NCBI GenBank assembly: GCA_024683935.1
Contig: JAIKXV010000074.1
Coordinates: forward strand, 1-61,436
DNA: 61,436 nt
Direction: 5' to 3'
Origin: Lachnospiraceae bacterium
GTDB taxonomy: Bacteria; Bacillota_A; Clostridia; Lachnospirales; Lachnospiraceae
Translations under genes and position numbers: made by a program
The notes under the pieces: model-generated
The model's database searches: none
What the model saw: the letters and a program-made list of their open reading frames with translations, nothing else
What the model was told of the DNA's origin: nothing
In this document: in pieces, positions 52,263 through 61,436 of the stretch
How positions within the stretch are numbered: the first letter of the stretch is position 1
Layout: every line of letters starts with the position of its first letter

Positions 52263-53654
52263 TTAACCCAGTGTTCCTTCCGAGAGATACTCTTCGTAAT
52301 ACTCAATATTCTTCTTCATTGACTTCTCACCCGGCGCCCCGAAGGTAACCCGGTTTTCAACGCAGGTTTTAAGTGACACCGCGTCATAGATATCATCCGT
52401 AAAGAGCTCCGACTCAGAACGCCATTCATCCAGTGTCAGGTCGTCAAGCGCCTTGTTTTCCGCTATGCACTTCAGCACCAGCCGTCCCGTGACGGAGTGG
52501 GCGTCCCTGAAGGGCATGCCCTTTTTCACTAAATAGTCGGCGGCGTCCGTAGCGTTTGTAAAGCCGTTCTTGGCGCTTTTCTCCATTATGTCCTTATTGA
52601 AGCGCATCGTTGAAACCATGCCGGTAAAGAGCTTTAATGAGTCAGATACGGTGTTTACCGCATCAAAAACGACTTCCTTATCTTCCTGCATATCCTTGTC
52701 ATAGGCAAGGGGAATGCCCTTCATAGTGGTGAGGATGGACATCAGTGCGCCGTACACCCTTCCTGTCTTTCCCCGCACCAGCTCTGCGATATCGGGGTTC
52801 TTTTTCTGCGGCATGATGCTGGAGCCCGTTGAAAAACGGTCATCTATTTCCACAAAACGGTATTCGTTGGAATTCCAGATGATGACCTCCTCGGAAAATC
52901 TGGAAAGATGCATCATTATCGTGGAAAGGGCTGACAGGAATTCTATAAGGTAATCCCTGTCGGATACGGAGTCCATGCTGTTCCTCGTGGGGCCTCCGGT
53001 AAATCCGAGCCTTTCCGCCGTATATTCCCTGTCCAGGGGATAGGTGGTGCCGGCCAGTGCCCCGCTTCCCAGGGGGCAGGTGTCCGTACTCTTATAAATA
53101 TCCTTTAATCTTCTTCTGTCCCTCATGAACATTTCAAAATATGCTCCCATATGGTGGGACAGGGATACGGGCTGCGCCTTCTGCAGATGGGTGAAGCCCG
53201 GCATGTACGTGCCCGTGTTATCCTTTATGATAATAAATAAAGCCTTTTCAAGATCATAAAGTCTCTCATCAAGGCTTAAAATCACATTTCTGATATGGAG
53301 TTTCATGTCGAGGGCAACCTGGTCATTACGGCTCCGGCCGGTATGCAGCCTCTTTCCCGCATCACCGATACGCTCGGTCAGGACAGATTCCACAAAGCTG
53401 TGGACATCCTCATAACCGCCCTCAGGGAGCAGCTCCCCGCTTTCAAGATCGCGGAGGATACCCTTCAGGCCCTCTGTGATCGCTTCGGAATCCTCCTTTG
53501 AAATGATGCCGCATTTCCCGAGCATTTCCGCATGGGCGATGCTTCCGGTGATATCTTCCTTTATCAGCGTCTTATCAAAGGAAAAGGATTCATTAAACTG
53601 AAAGGCATCTTTATCGGTCTCGTTTTCAAACCGTCCGCCCCATAAATTCGCCAT
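52263..53654 (-). CDS. argH: Argininosuccinate lyase
   Basis: Last step of arginine synthesis, releasing fumarate. The 463-residue protein begins with LWGGRFENETD and has the fumarase/aspartase signature GSSIMPQKKNPD at about 280-291 and THLQKAQPVSLSHH. Length is standard. Its ATG overlaps the stop of the membrane protein gene upstream (TAATG). argG is not in the window. Confidence 0.98.
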   Translation of the reverse strand: MANLWGGRFENETDKDAFQFNESFSFDKTLIKEDITGSIAHAEMLGKCGIISKEDSEAITEGLKGILRDLESGELLPEGGYEDVHSFVESVLTERIGDAGKRLHTGRSRNDQVALDMKLHIRNVILSLDERLYDLEKALFIIIKDNTGTYMPGFTHLQKAQPVSLSHHMGAYFEMFMRDRRRLKDIYKSTDTCPLGSGALAGTTYPLDREYTAERLGFTGGPTRNSMDSVSDRDYLIEFLSALSTIMMHLSRFSEEVIIWNSNEYRFVEIDDRFSTGSSIMPQKKNPDIAELVRGKTGRVYGALMSILTTMKGIPLAYDKDMQEDKEVVFDAVNTVSDSLKLFTGMVSTMRFNKDIMEKSAKNGFTNATDAADYLVKKGMPFRDAHSVTGRLVLKCIAENKALDDLTLDEWRSESELFTDDIYDAVSLKTCVENRVTFGAPGEKSMKKNIEYYEEYLSEGTLG

Positions 53655-54355
53655 TATTCAAACCGTCCTTTTATTGCCAGCACAGTACCGAGGAAAAACA
53701 GCGCTCCGGTGATAACTTCGGAGAAAAAGCCCGTTATGGCTCCCGCTATTATTATGAGCGCCACCAAAATAAGGGTCACATACGAAGGTGTGTCTCCGAG
53801 GAGCACGCCCATTATTATCGTTATCAGCACCGTAACGAGGAGGATCGGAAGTGAAAGCTCCCTCATCTCCACATGCTTTATAGCGCAGAAGAATATGGTG
53901 CCGAGTATTATCACAAGGGCTATAAGGGAAATCGTCTCGGTGGAGAGAATGCCTTCTCTCCTCTCCCTTTTGCTGTCATGTCCCTTTCTTGTCTTTCTGC
54001 TCCTGCCTTTTTCGGGCTCTCTTCTCTTATGGCGGAGTACATCCGCATTTCCGCTGTAATTCTTATACGGACCGTCACGCCTTATCGTGGAATTCGCGCT
54101 CCGCAGAAACTCCGGCATACCATCTGTCAGCATCCCGGCAGTTGATTCCTTTACTTCGGTTTTCGGAGCGCCGTCCGCATCGATCCGGCTCCTCAAAATC
54201 TCTGTCTTCTGCTCCGCGGTCTCTTCTATAACAGGTGACGGTCTCTCTTTCACCGCTTCCTCCACCTCAGGCTCCTCCACGGAAACATTTTCTTCGATTT
54301 TTTCACTGTCCTTTATGCCCTTGTCTATAAAGGGCTTTCTCTTTCTTCTCGCCAT
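53654..54355 (-). CDS. Membrane protein with charged N-terminal region, unknown function
   Basis: A 233-residue protein. Residues 1-140 are hydrophilic, rich in Arg, Lys and Glu and probably disordered (KKRKPFIDKGIKDSEKIEE, HKRREPEKGRSRKTRKGHD); the C-terminal part has three or four helices (about 145-230). No family with known function is recognised. It is translationally coupled to argH, so it is expressed, but no link with arginine synthesis is evident. Confidence 0.7.
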   Translation of the reverse strand: MARRKRKPFIDKGIKDSEKIEENVSVEEPEVEEAVKERPSPVIEETAEQKTEILRSRIDADGAPKTEVKESTAGMLTDGMPEFLRSANSTIRRDGPYKNYSGNADVLRHKRREPEKGRSRKTRKGHDSKRERREGILSTETISLIALVIILGTIFFCAIKHVEMRELSLPILLVTVLITIIMGVLLGDTPSYVTLILVALIIIAGAITGFFSEVITGALFFLGTVLAIKGRFE

Positions 54356-54381
54356 TACCTTCTATCCCTCAGATTAATTCT

Positions 54382-54633
54382 TTACGCAAGAGCTTCCCTG
54401 ATCCCGCGGGCCAGCTGATCCGCGCAGGAGGTACCCCTCATGCCGCAGAGATTGCCGTAGAGCTTGTCACTGACCTCTGCTGCATCCATTCCCTCTATAA
54501 GGGTGGATATCGCTTTCAGGTTCCCGTTGCATCCCCCGTCAAATCTCACATTCCTTATCTTCTTATCGTCATCAATATCAAAATGTATCTGCACCGCGCA
54601 GGTACCCTTTGTTTTATAATCGTAGTGATCCAT
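54382..54633 (-). CDS. TSCPD domain protein (TIGR03905-like)
   Basis: A small protein of 83 residues starting at ATG 54633 (GGAAGG upstream). It has VRFDGGCNGNLKAIS and CGMRGTSCADQLARGI, with conserved cysteines resembling those of the vitamin B12-dependent ribonucleotide reductase C-terminal TSCPD domain. Stand-alone members occur widely in clostridia without known function. The frame extends further upstream to 54732 without a better start. Confidence 0.75.
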   Translation of the reverse strand: MDHYDYKTKGTCAVQIHFDIDDDKKIRNVRFDGGCNGNLKAISTLIEGMDAAEVSDKLYGNLCGMRGTSCADQLARGIREALA

Positions 54634-54749
54634 ACGATCAGACATCCTTCCTGTATTCAATAACCGTTCATTATCCGCAGCATCAAAAAGATGCGCGTTT
54701 TTTAGTATAAAATAAAAAGGAAAACTTATCAATAGTGAAAAGGGTACAT

Positions 54750-54777
54750 AAAAGCAGAGGTTTCTGCCTCTGCTTTT
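54750..54777. terminator. Bidirectional terminator after the aldo/keto reductase gene
   Basis: AAAAGCAGAGG-TTTCTG-CCTCTGCTTTT, 11-bp perfect stem with A and T flanks. Confidence 0.85.
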
Positions 54778-54797
54778 GGACTTTAAGATAATTTACT

Positions 54798-55973
54798 TTA
54801 CAGACTGAATCTGCGAGCCACAGCCGCAAATATTTTTAAGTACCAGGGACGGAGATCCCTGTCGGCTTCCTTAAGGAGCTGCCTTATCGGAAGGTGCTGC
54901 GGGCAGTGCTGCTCGCACTTGCCGCACTGGACGCAGAGATTGGCGTCTGCCGGATTCTTCTGAAAGCCCACAGTCTGGAAATATTCCCGTCTGCCGGCGG
55001 ACTTTGCCTCGGAATACATATGGTTATAGCAGCGGAAGATCGCCGGAATGTCCACATTTTTCGGACAGGGCATACAGTAACGGCAGCCGGTGCAGCCAAC
55101 CTTCATCTTTTCCTGTATGATGTCCCGCACACTGTTTATCAGTGCCTTATCCCCGTCATCCAGGGATCCCGGAAGGGCGCTGTCTGCGGTGCGGCAGTTT
55201 TCTTCCAGCATCTCAATGGAATTCATGCCGGATAATACGACGGTAACCCCCGGCTGGTCGTAAAGCCAGCGGAAGGCGAGCTCCGCCGCGGTATAGCCCT
55301 TCTCGTTCTTTTTTATCAGTGCCTTGCCTTCTTCAGGCATCAGGTCCACGAGCTTACCGCCTCTTAAGGGCTCCATTATAATAACCGGGATACCCTTCTT
55401 TTCCGCTTCCTCCAAACCCTTTCTGCCGGCCTGGGTGTTTTCATCCAAATAGTTATACTGGATCTGGCAGAAATCCCAGTCATAGGCATTCAGGATCTTT
55501 AAGAACATTTCCGTATTTCCGTGGAAGGAAAAACCTATGTTCCTTATCTCTCCGCTTTCCTTTTTGGCGGCTATCCACTCCTTTATACCGAGATCGCAGA
55601 GCTTGTTCCAGGCCTCGATATCGGTCAGCATATGCATCAGATAATAATCGATATAGGTGGTGCGGAGCCTCTTTAACTGCTCGTCAAAATATTTGTCTAT
55701 GGCCTTTCTGCTGCCGATCAGGTACTGGGGGAGCTTGGTCGCGATATATATCTTTTCCCTAACATGGTTTCTTTCAAAGATCTCACCGATCGCGGCCTCG
55801 CTGCCGGAATAGATATACGCGGTATCGAAGTAGTTTACACCGAGATCAATGGCCCGGAGAAGTTCCTTCTCCGTCTTTTCCATGTCGATCTTATTGTTCT
55901 TTGTGGAAAAACGCATGCAGCCGTAGCCTAGAGCTGACAGTTCAACACCGTTCCTATCTTTCCTGTACTGCAT
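54798..55973 (-). CDS. Aldo/keto reductase with C-terminal 2[4Fe-4S] ferredoxin domain
   Basis: The 391-residue protein joins an AKR barrel (1-290; catalytic Tyr in DTAYIYSGSE, Lys in ATKLP, His in YLMHMLTD) to a ferredoxin-like part with CTGCRYCMPCPKNVD and CVQCGKCEQHCP. Such enzymes may take electrons from ferredoxin rather than NADPH. The gene starts 1 base after the RND pump stop and ends at a strong terminator, so it is the last gene of the adaptor-RND-AKR operon. Substrate unknown. Confidence 0.9.
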   Translation of the reverse strand: MQYRKDRNGVELSALGYGCMRFSTKNNKIDMEKTEKELLRAIDLGVNYFDTAYIYSGSEAAIGEIFERNHVREKIYIATKLPQYLIGSRKAIDKYFDEQLKRLRTTYIDYYLMHMLTDIEAWNKLCDLGIKEWIAAKKESGEIRNIGFSFHGNTEMFLKILNAYDWDFCQIQYNYLDENTQAGRKGLEEAEKKGIPVIIMEPLRGGKLVDLMPEEGKALIKKNEKGYTAAELAFRWLYDQPGVTVVLSGMNSIEMLEENCRTADSALPGSLDDGDKALINSVRDIIQEKMKVGCTGCRYCMPCPKNVDIPAIFRCYNHMYSEAKSAGRREYFQTVGFQKNPADANLCVQCGKCEQHCPQHLPIRQLLKEADRDLRPWYLKIFAAVARRFSL

Positions 55974-55974
55974 C

Positions 55975-58900
55975 TCAGTCCTTGTCTTCTTTCTCGGGCT
56001 CTTTTGTTTTTTCCGACTTCTCCTCTATGAGAGCCCTCTTTTGCTCTTCTTTCAGTGCCCTCTTTTCCTGCTTTGCAAGGGCTCTTGCAGCTGACTTTTC
56101 GCTTATCCGTCTCCCCAGGGCAGCAAACTTCGACTTACCGGAATCCAGAAGGAGATAGAAAGTAGGAAGCACCACCAGTGTAAGGACAGTTGAAACCAGC
56201 AGACCTCCCACGATAACAACCGCCATGCCCTGCATGGAATCGGCAGCGCCGCCTATACCAAGGGATGTAGGTATCATGGCAAGTATTGTGGTGAGTGTGG
56301 TCATAAGGATGGGACGGAGTCTTCCCTTACCGGAATCCACAAGGGCTTCATACACATCCATTCCATTATCCCTGTTCTGTATGGCCATATCTATAAGGAT
56401 GATACCGTTATTAACAACGATACCGGCAAGCATCAGGAATCCCATAAGGGAAACCATGCTGATCTTTGACTGTGTGATTATCATATAGAGTATCGATCCC
56501 ACTATGGCGAAGGGTATCTCAAGCATTATCAGCAGCGATATGGAGATCGAATTAAACATGAGCGCCATTACCACAAATACCAGGAACACCGCAATGGCTA
56601 TAGCCATTCCCAATGCAGAGAACTCTTCCTGCTCCATCTCCTGCTCCATATCCATTCCGTGTATTACTTCAGGATCCAGTTCAAATTCTTCAGAGATCCG
56701 GTTTGCTTCCTTTGTCACAAAATCCTTCTTGTCTGAAGTCGTTCTTGCAGTAATGGTGGCTTTATACATGCCGTCGTTTCTGGTAAGGCTCTGGGGGGCA
56801 GATGCGTATGTCACCTCTCCCATCTCGGTAAGGGGTACGCTGTTTCCGTTCTTATCCAGAAATGACATGGATTCCACATCCCCAACGCTCTCATAGTAGC
56901 CCTTGGGGTACTCTACTGTGATGGTATAGGTTTTTCCGTCAAGATCCACATCAAGGGCATTGCTTCCGTTCATATTGGTATATATGAGCTGCGCCACCTG
57001 TTGTGCCGAAAAGCCCTTGGATCTTGCAAGCACAGGGTCTATAACGACCTTCACCTTGCTTCCCGAATCCTTGACGGACGAGGTAGTTGAAATTACCCCG
57101 TCAATTTCTTTAAGTTTATCTTCAATTGCCTCTGCATCGGCTTTAAGCTTATCCAAATTGGTGGACTGGAGAACAATATCCGTAGTGTCGGCACTCGTCA
57201 TGCCGCCGGAGGATGATCCTGCCGAACAGGTGATCTCACAGATATTCGAGAAATCCTTTAACTGAACATTCCATTCATCAACTATCTCCTGGGTCTTTTT
57301 ATCACATTCATCGGCTTTATAAGCATCTATTGTGGCTGATGACGAGCTTTCTTCTACAGAAGTGATATACTTTTTGATATCCGGAGAATTTCTGACAAAT
57401 TCCTCCAGTTTTTCCACGTTCTCATTCATGGCCTCAATATTTAAGTTCGGTCTGAACGTAACATTGATACTTACTATACCTTCATCCTGTGATGTGTACA
57501 GTTCCGTCTGCAGCATGGGAGTCAGGGCAATGGTTGCCCCCACCATTAAGACCACGATAAGAAGAACGGTCTTCTTAAATTTAAGGGCTCTTCTCAGCAC
57601 CTTTTCATATACTACGACCACCCTGGCAAGGATGCGGTTTGTAAGGATATCCTTTTTCTCAACAGGCTTGTATGAAGCAAAGCATAAGGGGATAAGAAGA
57701 AGCGCTGCGATCATTGAGGCCGTCAGGGCAAAGATGATGGTAAAGCCCATGGGTTTGAACATCTGTCCTGAAAGACCCTCTAAAAGAGCCATGGGAAGGT
57801 AAACCACCACCGTTGTTATGGTGGATGTGATAACGGAATTCGCCACAATGACCGCTCCCATAAGAGCCGCATCATGATAATCCAGTCCTTCATCCTTCTT
57901 TCTGAAGCACATTTCCAAAACCACCACCGCATTATCCGTCATCATTCCGACAGCAATGATAAGGGATCCCGCTGTAACGGTGTTAAGGTCAAAGTTCGCA
58001 AGCTTCATACAGCAAAGGGTTGCAAGCAGTGAAACCGGCATTGTGCTTGCAACGATCAGTGAAGCCTTGAGATCACCGAAGAAGATAAAGAGCACAATCA
58101 TTGCGAGGAACACTGCCTGCACAATGGTCTTAAACACCTCTGAAAGACTTTTTATAATGGTCTCTGACTGATCGCTTATTATTTCAAAAGTCAGATTAGG
58201 ATACATAAGCTCCAGGTCAGCGATCTTTTTTTTCACTTCATTTGAAAGGGTAACGGGAGATGCGGACTGCTTTTTCTTAAGAGACACACTCACGTTATCC
58301 TGATCGTTATATCGGCTTAATGATGTGGCATCCTTATTTGCAAAACGCACCCTGGACACATCAGACAAATGTATGGTCTGGCCTGTGGATGTGGTTATGG
58401 GGATCTGCTCGATCTCGGCTATATCCTCGTATTTAACTTCGGCATTCATTGACATTTTCTGGTCACCGAAGGCAGCTGTTCCAGTGGACATAGAGAAATT
58501 GACGGCCTTTATGGCATCAACTATGGATGAAACACTCATTCCGTACTGGGCTGCATATTCCGGAACAAGTTCAACGCTTATATACTTTTCCCGTCCGCCC
58601 TTGGTACTCACTTCGGCAAGGGTGGTGATCTTCTGGAACTCAGGTTCGATATTATCCTTAACCATTTCAAGAATATCTTCATCGGGATTATCAGAAGCCA
58701 CTGAAATAGTCATATCTGCCATGCCTGAAAAGCTGGCTTCCAGAAGAGTAGGGTCGTTGGCCTTTTCAGGAAGATCGTTTTTTATCTTATCCAGTTTTGT
58801 CCGGACATCATTTTTAACTTCCTGTATGTCAACGCCGTAGTCAAGCTGTAAAATAACCTGACTCATATTTTCCATTGAATCAGCCTGTATATGTTTTACA

Positions 58901-59130
58901 CCGGTGATGGACTCACATGCATCAGATATGGGATCCGTTACCCGTTCATCTATCTGGTCGGGGGAAGCCCCGGGATAAGAAGTAAGAATACCTAAGACCG
59001 GTATACTCATATCCGGCATAAGCTTAAGCTGCATGCTTGTAAGGGAAACAGCAGCAAAGACCACAAGGCTTATTATGGCTACAATGGCTGTAACGGGACG
59101 CTTTATGATCCCGGCGATCATAGTCTTCAT
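55975..59130 (-). CDS. RND family efflux permease
   Basis: A proton-driven exporter of the AcrB/MdtB superfamily with 12 helices and two large extracytoplasmic loops. The 1051-residue protein keeps the family layout: TM1 at about 13-31, and TM4 with VGMMTDNAVVV, where the AcrB Asp-Asp pair is Asp-Asn, as in many Gram-positive members. A charged C-terminal tail of about 40 residues is rich in Lys and Glu. It follows the adaptor gene directly and precedes the reductase gene by one base. Substrate unknown. Confidence 0.93.
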   Translation of the reverse strand: MKTMIAGIIKRPVTAIVAIISLVVFAAVSLTSMQLKLMPDMSIPVLGILTSYPGASPDQIDERVTDPISDACESITGVKHIQADSMENMSQVILQLDYGVDIQEVKNDVRTKLDKIKNDLPEKANDPTLLEASFSGMADMTISVASDNPDEDILEMVKDNIEPEFQKITTLAEVSTKGGREKYISVELVPEYAAQYGMSVSSIVDAIKAVNFSMSTGTAAFGDQKMSMNAEVKYEDIAEIEQIPITTSTGQTIHLSDVSRVRFANKDATSLSRYNDQDNVSVSLKKKQSASPVTLSNEVKKKIADLELMYPNLTFEIISDQSETIIKSLSEVFKTIVQAVFLAMIVLFIFFGDLKASLIVASTMPVSLLATLCCMKLANFDLNTVTAGSLIIAVGMMTDNAVVVLEMCFRKKDEGLDYHDAALMGAVIVANSVITSTITTVVVYLPMALLEGLSGQMFKPMGFTIIFALTASMIAALLLIPLCFASYKPVEKKDILTNRILARVVVVYEKVLRRALKFKKTVLLIVVLMVGATIALTPMLQTELYTSQDEGIVSINVTFRPNLNIEAMNENVEKLEEFVRNSPDIKKYITSVEESSSSATIDAYKADECDKKTQEIVDEWNVQLKDFSNICEITCSAGSSSGGMTSADTTDIVLQSTNLDKLKADAEAIEDKLKEIDGVISTTSSVKDSGSKVKVVIDPVLARSKGFSAQQVAQLIYTNMNGSNALDVDLDGKTYTITVEYPKGYYESVGDVESMSFLDKNGNSVPLTEMGEVTYASAPQSLTRNDGMYKATITARTTSDKKDFVTKEANRISEEFELDPEVIHGMDMEQEMEQEEFSALGMAIAIAVFLVFVVMALMFNSISISLLIMLEIPFAIVGSILYMIITQSKISMVSLMGFLMLAGIVVNNGIILIDMAIQNRDNGMDVYEALVDSGKGRLRPILMTTLTTILAMIPTSLGIGGAADSMQGMAVVIVGGLLVSTVLTLVVLPTFYLLLDSGKSKFAALGRRISEKSAARALAKQEKRALKEEQKRALIEEKSEKTKEPEKEDKD

Positions 59131-60906
59131 TTACTCAGCCTCCGCCTTATTTTCATCTTCATCGCCGTCATAGAGTTCGTCGGAAGCCGCCTCGATCGTG
59201 GCTGAACCCGCGGTAATACTAGCAGGATCTATCACCTTCTTTTCAGCGGCGTTTTTATTTCCTGAAGTGTTTGCCATGGTATACTTTTCTGTTCCCGTAA
59301 CCTTGATCTCTGCCCCGTCCTTAAGCATGGAGGACCATGTGACGATAACGTTATCGTCAGGCGAAAGACCGCTTGTGACCTCAATACCCTCTTCATCGGA
59401 GATGCCGGTAACAATATCCCGTCTCACTGCCCTGTCTCCCTCAGAAATGAGTACATAGGCCTGCTCACCATCAAAATATATACAGTCTACCGGTAAGGTA
59501 AATGCATTCTTTGACTCCCTTGTTACTGTGCGGATACTTACGGTGGATCCGTTCAACAGTGCTGTCCCTCCTGTCTGTACAACAGCCTCAACCTTAAAGA
59601 GACCCTTATCAGGGTCAACGGTTGTTCCCACATCCGTTACCCTGGCAGAGTAATCTGTTCCGTTTTTAGTGATAAGCGCTTTATTACCCACTTCGACATA
59701 GTGCATGGTTTCCTCAGAAACATAGAACACTATCTTATTGGGACTGTCTGTCTCTATGGTATAGGCCTCCGTAGCAGAAGTAGCCATATTGTAAAGGGAA
59801 ACCCCTATATTTGTGATCGTTCCGCTTACGGGAGAAGTCACAGTATAGTTATCCAGATTCATCTGGGCATTTTCCACACCCACCTTAGCCTGACGGACAT
59901 TTACTTCAGAATTCACAAGGCTGGCGTCAGCCCCAACCACCTGTGCATTAACTCCGAAAAGGGTTGTTGCTTTGGTGAAATTTCTGTAGATATCCCTGTT
60001 CTGCTGTGCAAGAGCCACGTTTTCCTCTGCAGTGTAGTAGCTCATCTCGGCAGAATCCGCAGTGTTTTCATAGGATTCACCATCCATCATCTCATATTTT
60101 CTGATGGTGTCCTCATATCCGTCGATGGATGACTTCGCCCCTTCATAGGCAGAAGAAACAGATGAATAGGCACTCTCAAGCTCATTGGCAGAACTATAAC
60201 CCTGACCTCTCAGCCATTCATTTGCCTTATCCACACCGTCGGAATTTACACGGCTCTTATATGAACTAATAGTACTGCTTATGGACTCCTTCTGCTGCTT
60301 CAGCTTCTTCTTCTTTTTCTTCATATCATGAAGATCATCTTTGGCCTCTTCATATTTATATTCAAAATATTCTTCGGTGTTTACCGCATTTTCAAAGTTA
60401 TTCCCTGCACTTCTCTTCTGGGCATAGGCACTGTCCACCGCGTAATCGAGCTGGGCTTCATTACTGGATATCTTCGCTATGGTCTCTGTGGCCTGAGCCT
60501 TTGTGCTGGCATTGGTGGCCTGCTGGGCGGTTAAGCCCGCATTGGCACTGTCCAGAGTGGCCTTTGCATTATCCAGCTGCAGCCTGGCACTTTCATCATC
60601 CATCTTAAAGAGAAGATCCCCTGCAACTACATGATCTCCCACTTCAAAATGCTTTTCTATTACTTCTCCGGCAACCTTGGGGATAACACGCACCGTGTCT
60701 TCAGCTTCCACGGTCCCCGAGAAATTTGATTCTATTGAGATGGTTCTGATAAACGGATTTGATGTTTTTACTTCAATGGAGTCATCAACCGCCTCTGTGG
60801 GCTCCTCTTCCTCCTTACCCTGCAGTAAGGAACAGCCTGAAATTGAAAGAAGCGACAGAATACCTGTCAGCGAGATAACAATTAACCTGGAATAAAATTT
60901 TTTCAT
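59131..60906 (-). CDS. RND efflux adaptor (membrane fusion lipoprotein)
   Basis: Periplasmic-type adaptor of the HlyD/AcrA family. The 591-residue precursor has a lipobox SISGC (about Cys24), an N-terminal biotinyl-lipoyl half at about 63-110, a long coiled-coil hairpin (about 115-345) rich in Lys, Glu, Ser and Tyr, and the second lipoyl half and beta-barrel afterwards (YTVTSPVSGTITNIG). The hairpin is longer than in AcrA. ATG 60906 has AAGGGG upstream, and the permease ATG directly follows its stop. In a monoderm host it would span the cell wall rather than a periplasm. Confidence 0.92.
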   Translation of the reverse strand: MKKFYSRLIVISLTGILSLLSISGCSLLQGKEEEEPTEAVDDSIEVKTSNPFIRTISIESNFSGTVEAEDTVRVIPKVAGEVIEKHFEVGDHVVAGDLLFKMDDESARLQLDNAKATLDSANAGLTAQQATNASTKAQATETIAKISSNEAQLDYAVDSAYAQKRSAGNNFENAVNTEEYFEYKYEEAKDDLHDMKKKKKKLKQQKESISSTISSYKSRVNSDGVDKANEWLRGQGYSSANELESAYSSVSSAYEGAKSSIDGYEDTIRKYEMMDGESYENTADSAEMSYYTAEENVALAQQNRDIYRNFTKATTLFGVNAQVVGADASLVNSEVNVRQAKVGVENAQMNLDNYTVTSPVSGTITNIGVSLYNMATSATEAYTIETDSPNKIVFYVSEETMHYVEVGNKALITKNGTDYSARVTDVGTTVDPDKGLFKVEAVVQTGGTALLNGSTVSIRTVTRESKNAFTLPVDCIYFDGEQAYVLISEGDRAVRRDIVTGISDEEGIEVTSGLSPDDNVIVTWSSMLKDGAEIKVTGTEKYTMANTSGNKNAAEKKVIDPASITAGSATIEAASDELYDGDEDENKAEAE

Positions 60907-61323
60907 TACAATAATCCCCTTCAAATTGTACTCAGCACTACAGAAAACGAAATATTATATTTAGTTTACTATAAACAAAAGCACAAGTTATGTAACGCTT
61001 GGTATTATAGCAATACAATTATGTAAAGTAAAGCATTTTTTCGTTGTGGAGTATAGCAGAACAATTTAATATATGAAAATCCACACTGAATCAGACAGGT
61101 TTTACACTGTTTTGACATAAAAAGGGGACAGCCCGAAAGAGCCACCCCCCGATTAATTGATACCGGAAGCTTGACAGTCTGGACGCAGATAACTGAATCT
61201 TAAACCCGCCTCAAGCCCTTGTAAAGACTGGATTTTCCGGTCTATTTATTTGTCAAATTTCGTGTATTTTTTTGTGGCTATTTGTGTCTTTATGCGAAAT
61301 AATAAAAGCAGGAGGGCAATGCC
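60907..61323. other. Intergenic region between the RND operon and the IS element
   Basis: About 415 bases. It holds the RND promoter (61004-61032), a GGGGACAGCCCGAAAGAGCC segment (61122-61141) that might mark the end of the insertion sequence, and the leader of the transposase gene. Without the other end, the IS boundary cannot be fixed. Confidence 0.5.
61004..61032 (-). promoter_or_regulatory. Promoter of the RND efflux operon
   Basis: Minus strand TTTACT (61027-61032), 17-base spacer, perfect TATAAT (61004-61009), 98 bases before the adaptor ATG. Confidence 0.65.
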
Positions 61324-61436
61324 ATGAAACTGACTGTGACTAAATCTAAGAATTCTGCCTGCTTCTACGTTCAAAAAAGCATACGTAAAAAGAGCGGGGG
61401 TACTACTTCAATAACTATTGAAAAACTTGGTAACCT
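61324..61436 (+). mobile_element. 5' end of an IS1634-type transposase gene (partial)
   Basis: ATG 61324, preceded by GCAGGAGGGCAATGCC, opens a frame that runs off the window: MKLTVTKSKNSACFYVQKS and then RKKSGGTTSITIEKLGNL. This N-terminus, with the IEKLG motif, is typical of IS1634-family transposases of clostridia. Only 37 residues are visible, so intactness cannot be judged. Confidence 0.75.

Overview
The window looks like a chromosomal segment from a Gram-positive clostridium, most likely a Lachnospiraceae member of the rumen or gut. Support: a SCIFF ranthipeptide precursor with its radical SAM maturase, a Firmicute-type SOS box (CGAAC-N4-GTTCG) in front of recA, an infC-rpmI-rplT operon with a leader attenuator, tRNA genes without encoded CCA, a CUT2-type sugar transporter, and AGGAGG-type ribosome binding sites. 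Genus cannot be fixed from sequence alone. Most genes lie on the minus strand.

Layout. 1-5.7 kb: end of an unknown gene, a chemoreceptor, and the glycolytic genes gap, pgk and tpiA. 5.7-20 kb: one long minus-strand operon of ten genes read from a promoter near 20.0 kb. It encodes two condensation/acyltransferase-fold proteins, a heterodimeric ABC exporter, a STAS-phosphotransferase fusion, two ATP-grasp ligases, a fucosyltransferase-like protein, a tyrosine phosphatase and a membrane-bound RsbU-type phosphatase. 20-22.7 kb: an O-acyltransferase (plus strand) overlapping tail to tail with a GT-C membrane glycosyltransferase. 22.7-26.4 kb: CUT2 sugar ABC transporter. 26.5-27.1 kb: tRNA-Pro embedded in tRNA debris and small hairpin elements. 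27-34 kb: AI-2E-type membrane protein, CheC-like protein, Mrp ATPase, polyprenyl sugar transferase, tRNA-Leu, the infC operon, SEC-C protein. 34-39.7 kb: a GH5 glucanase fused to a cellulose synthase-like glycosyltransferase in one polypeptide, followed by a PAS-nucleotidyl cyclase and a protein with two cyclic-nucleotide-binding domains. 39.7-45.4 kb: recJ, SCIFF maturase, SCIFF peptide, recX, recA. 45.6-49.5 kb: kinase-like protein, polar amino acid ABC transporter, Xer recombinase. 49.7-54.7 kb: tRNA-Ala, NUDIX, coaX, asd, argH, small proteins. 54.8-61 kb: ferredoxin-type aldo/keto reductase and an RND efflux pair. The right edge enters an IS1634-type transposase.

Two units stand out. The ten-gene operon has the parts of a biosynthesis-and-export pathway (ligases, acyl/condensation enzymes, exporter) together with a STAS/PP2C signalling pair and no recognisable sigma factor or HATPase anti-sigma factor; I do not know its product. 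The GH5-cellulose synthase fusion puts the glucanase that usually accompanies cellulose synthesis on the outer face of the synthase itself, and its C-terminal PilZ-like barrel lacks the c-di-GMP-binding motifs, while a nucleotidyl cyclase and a double cyclic-nucleotide-binding protein lie next to it. A 14-bp inverted repeat is shared by the promoter of that nucleotide-binding protein and the promoter of gap. Other items worth a look are a probable AUU start for infC with a foldable leader attenuator, a possible structured small RNA after mrp, and dispersed short repeats with the core TTCGCTCCGCTCAGAATGAC.
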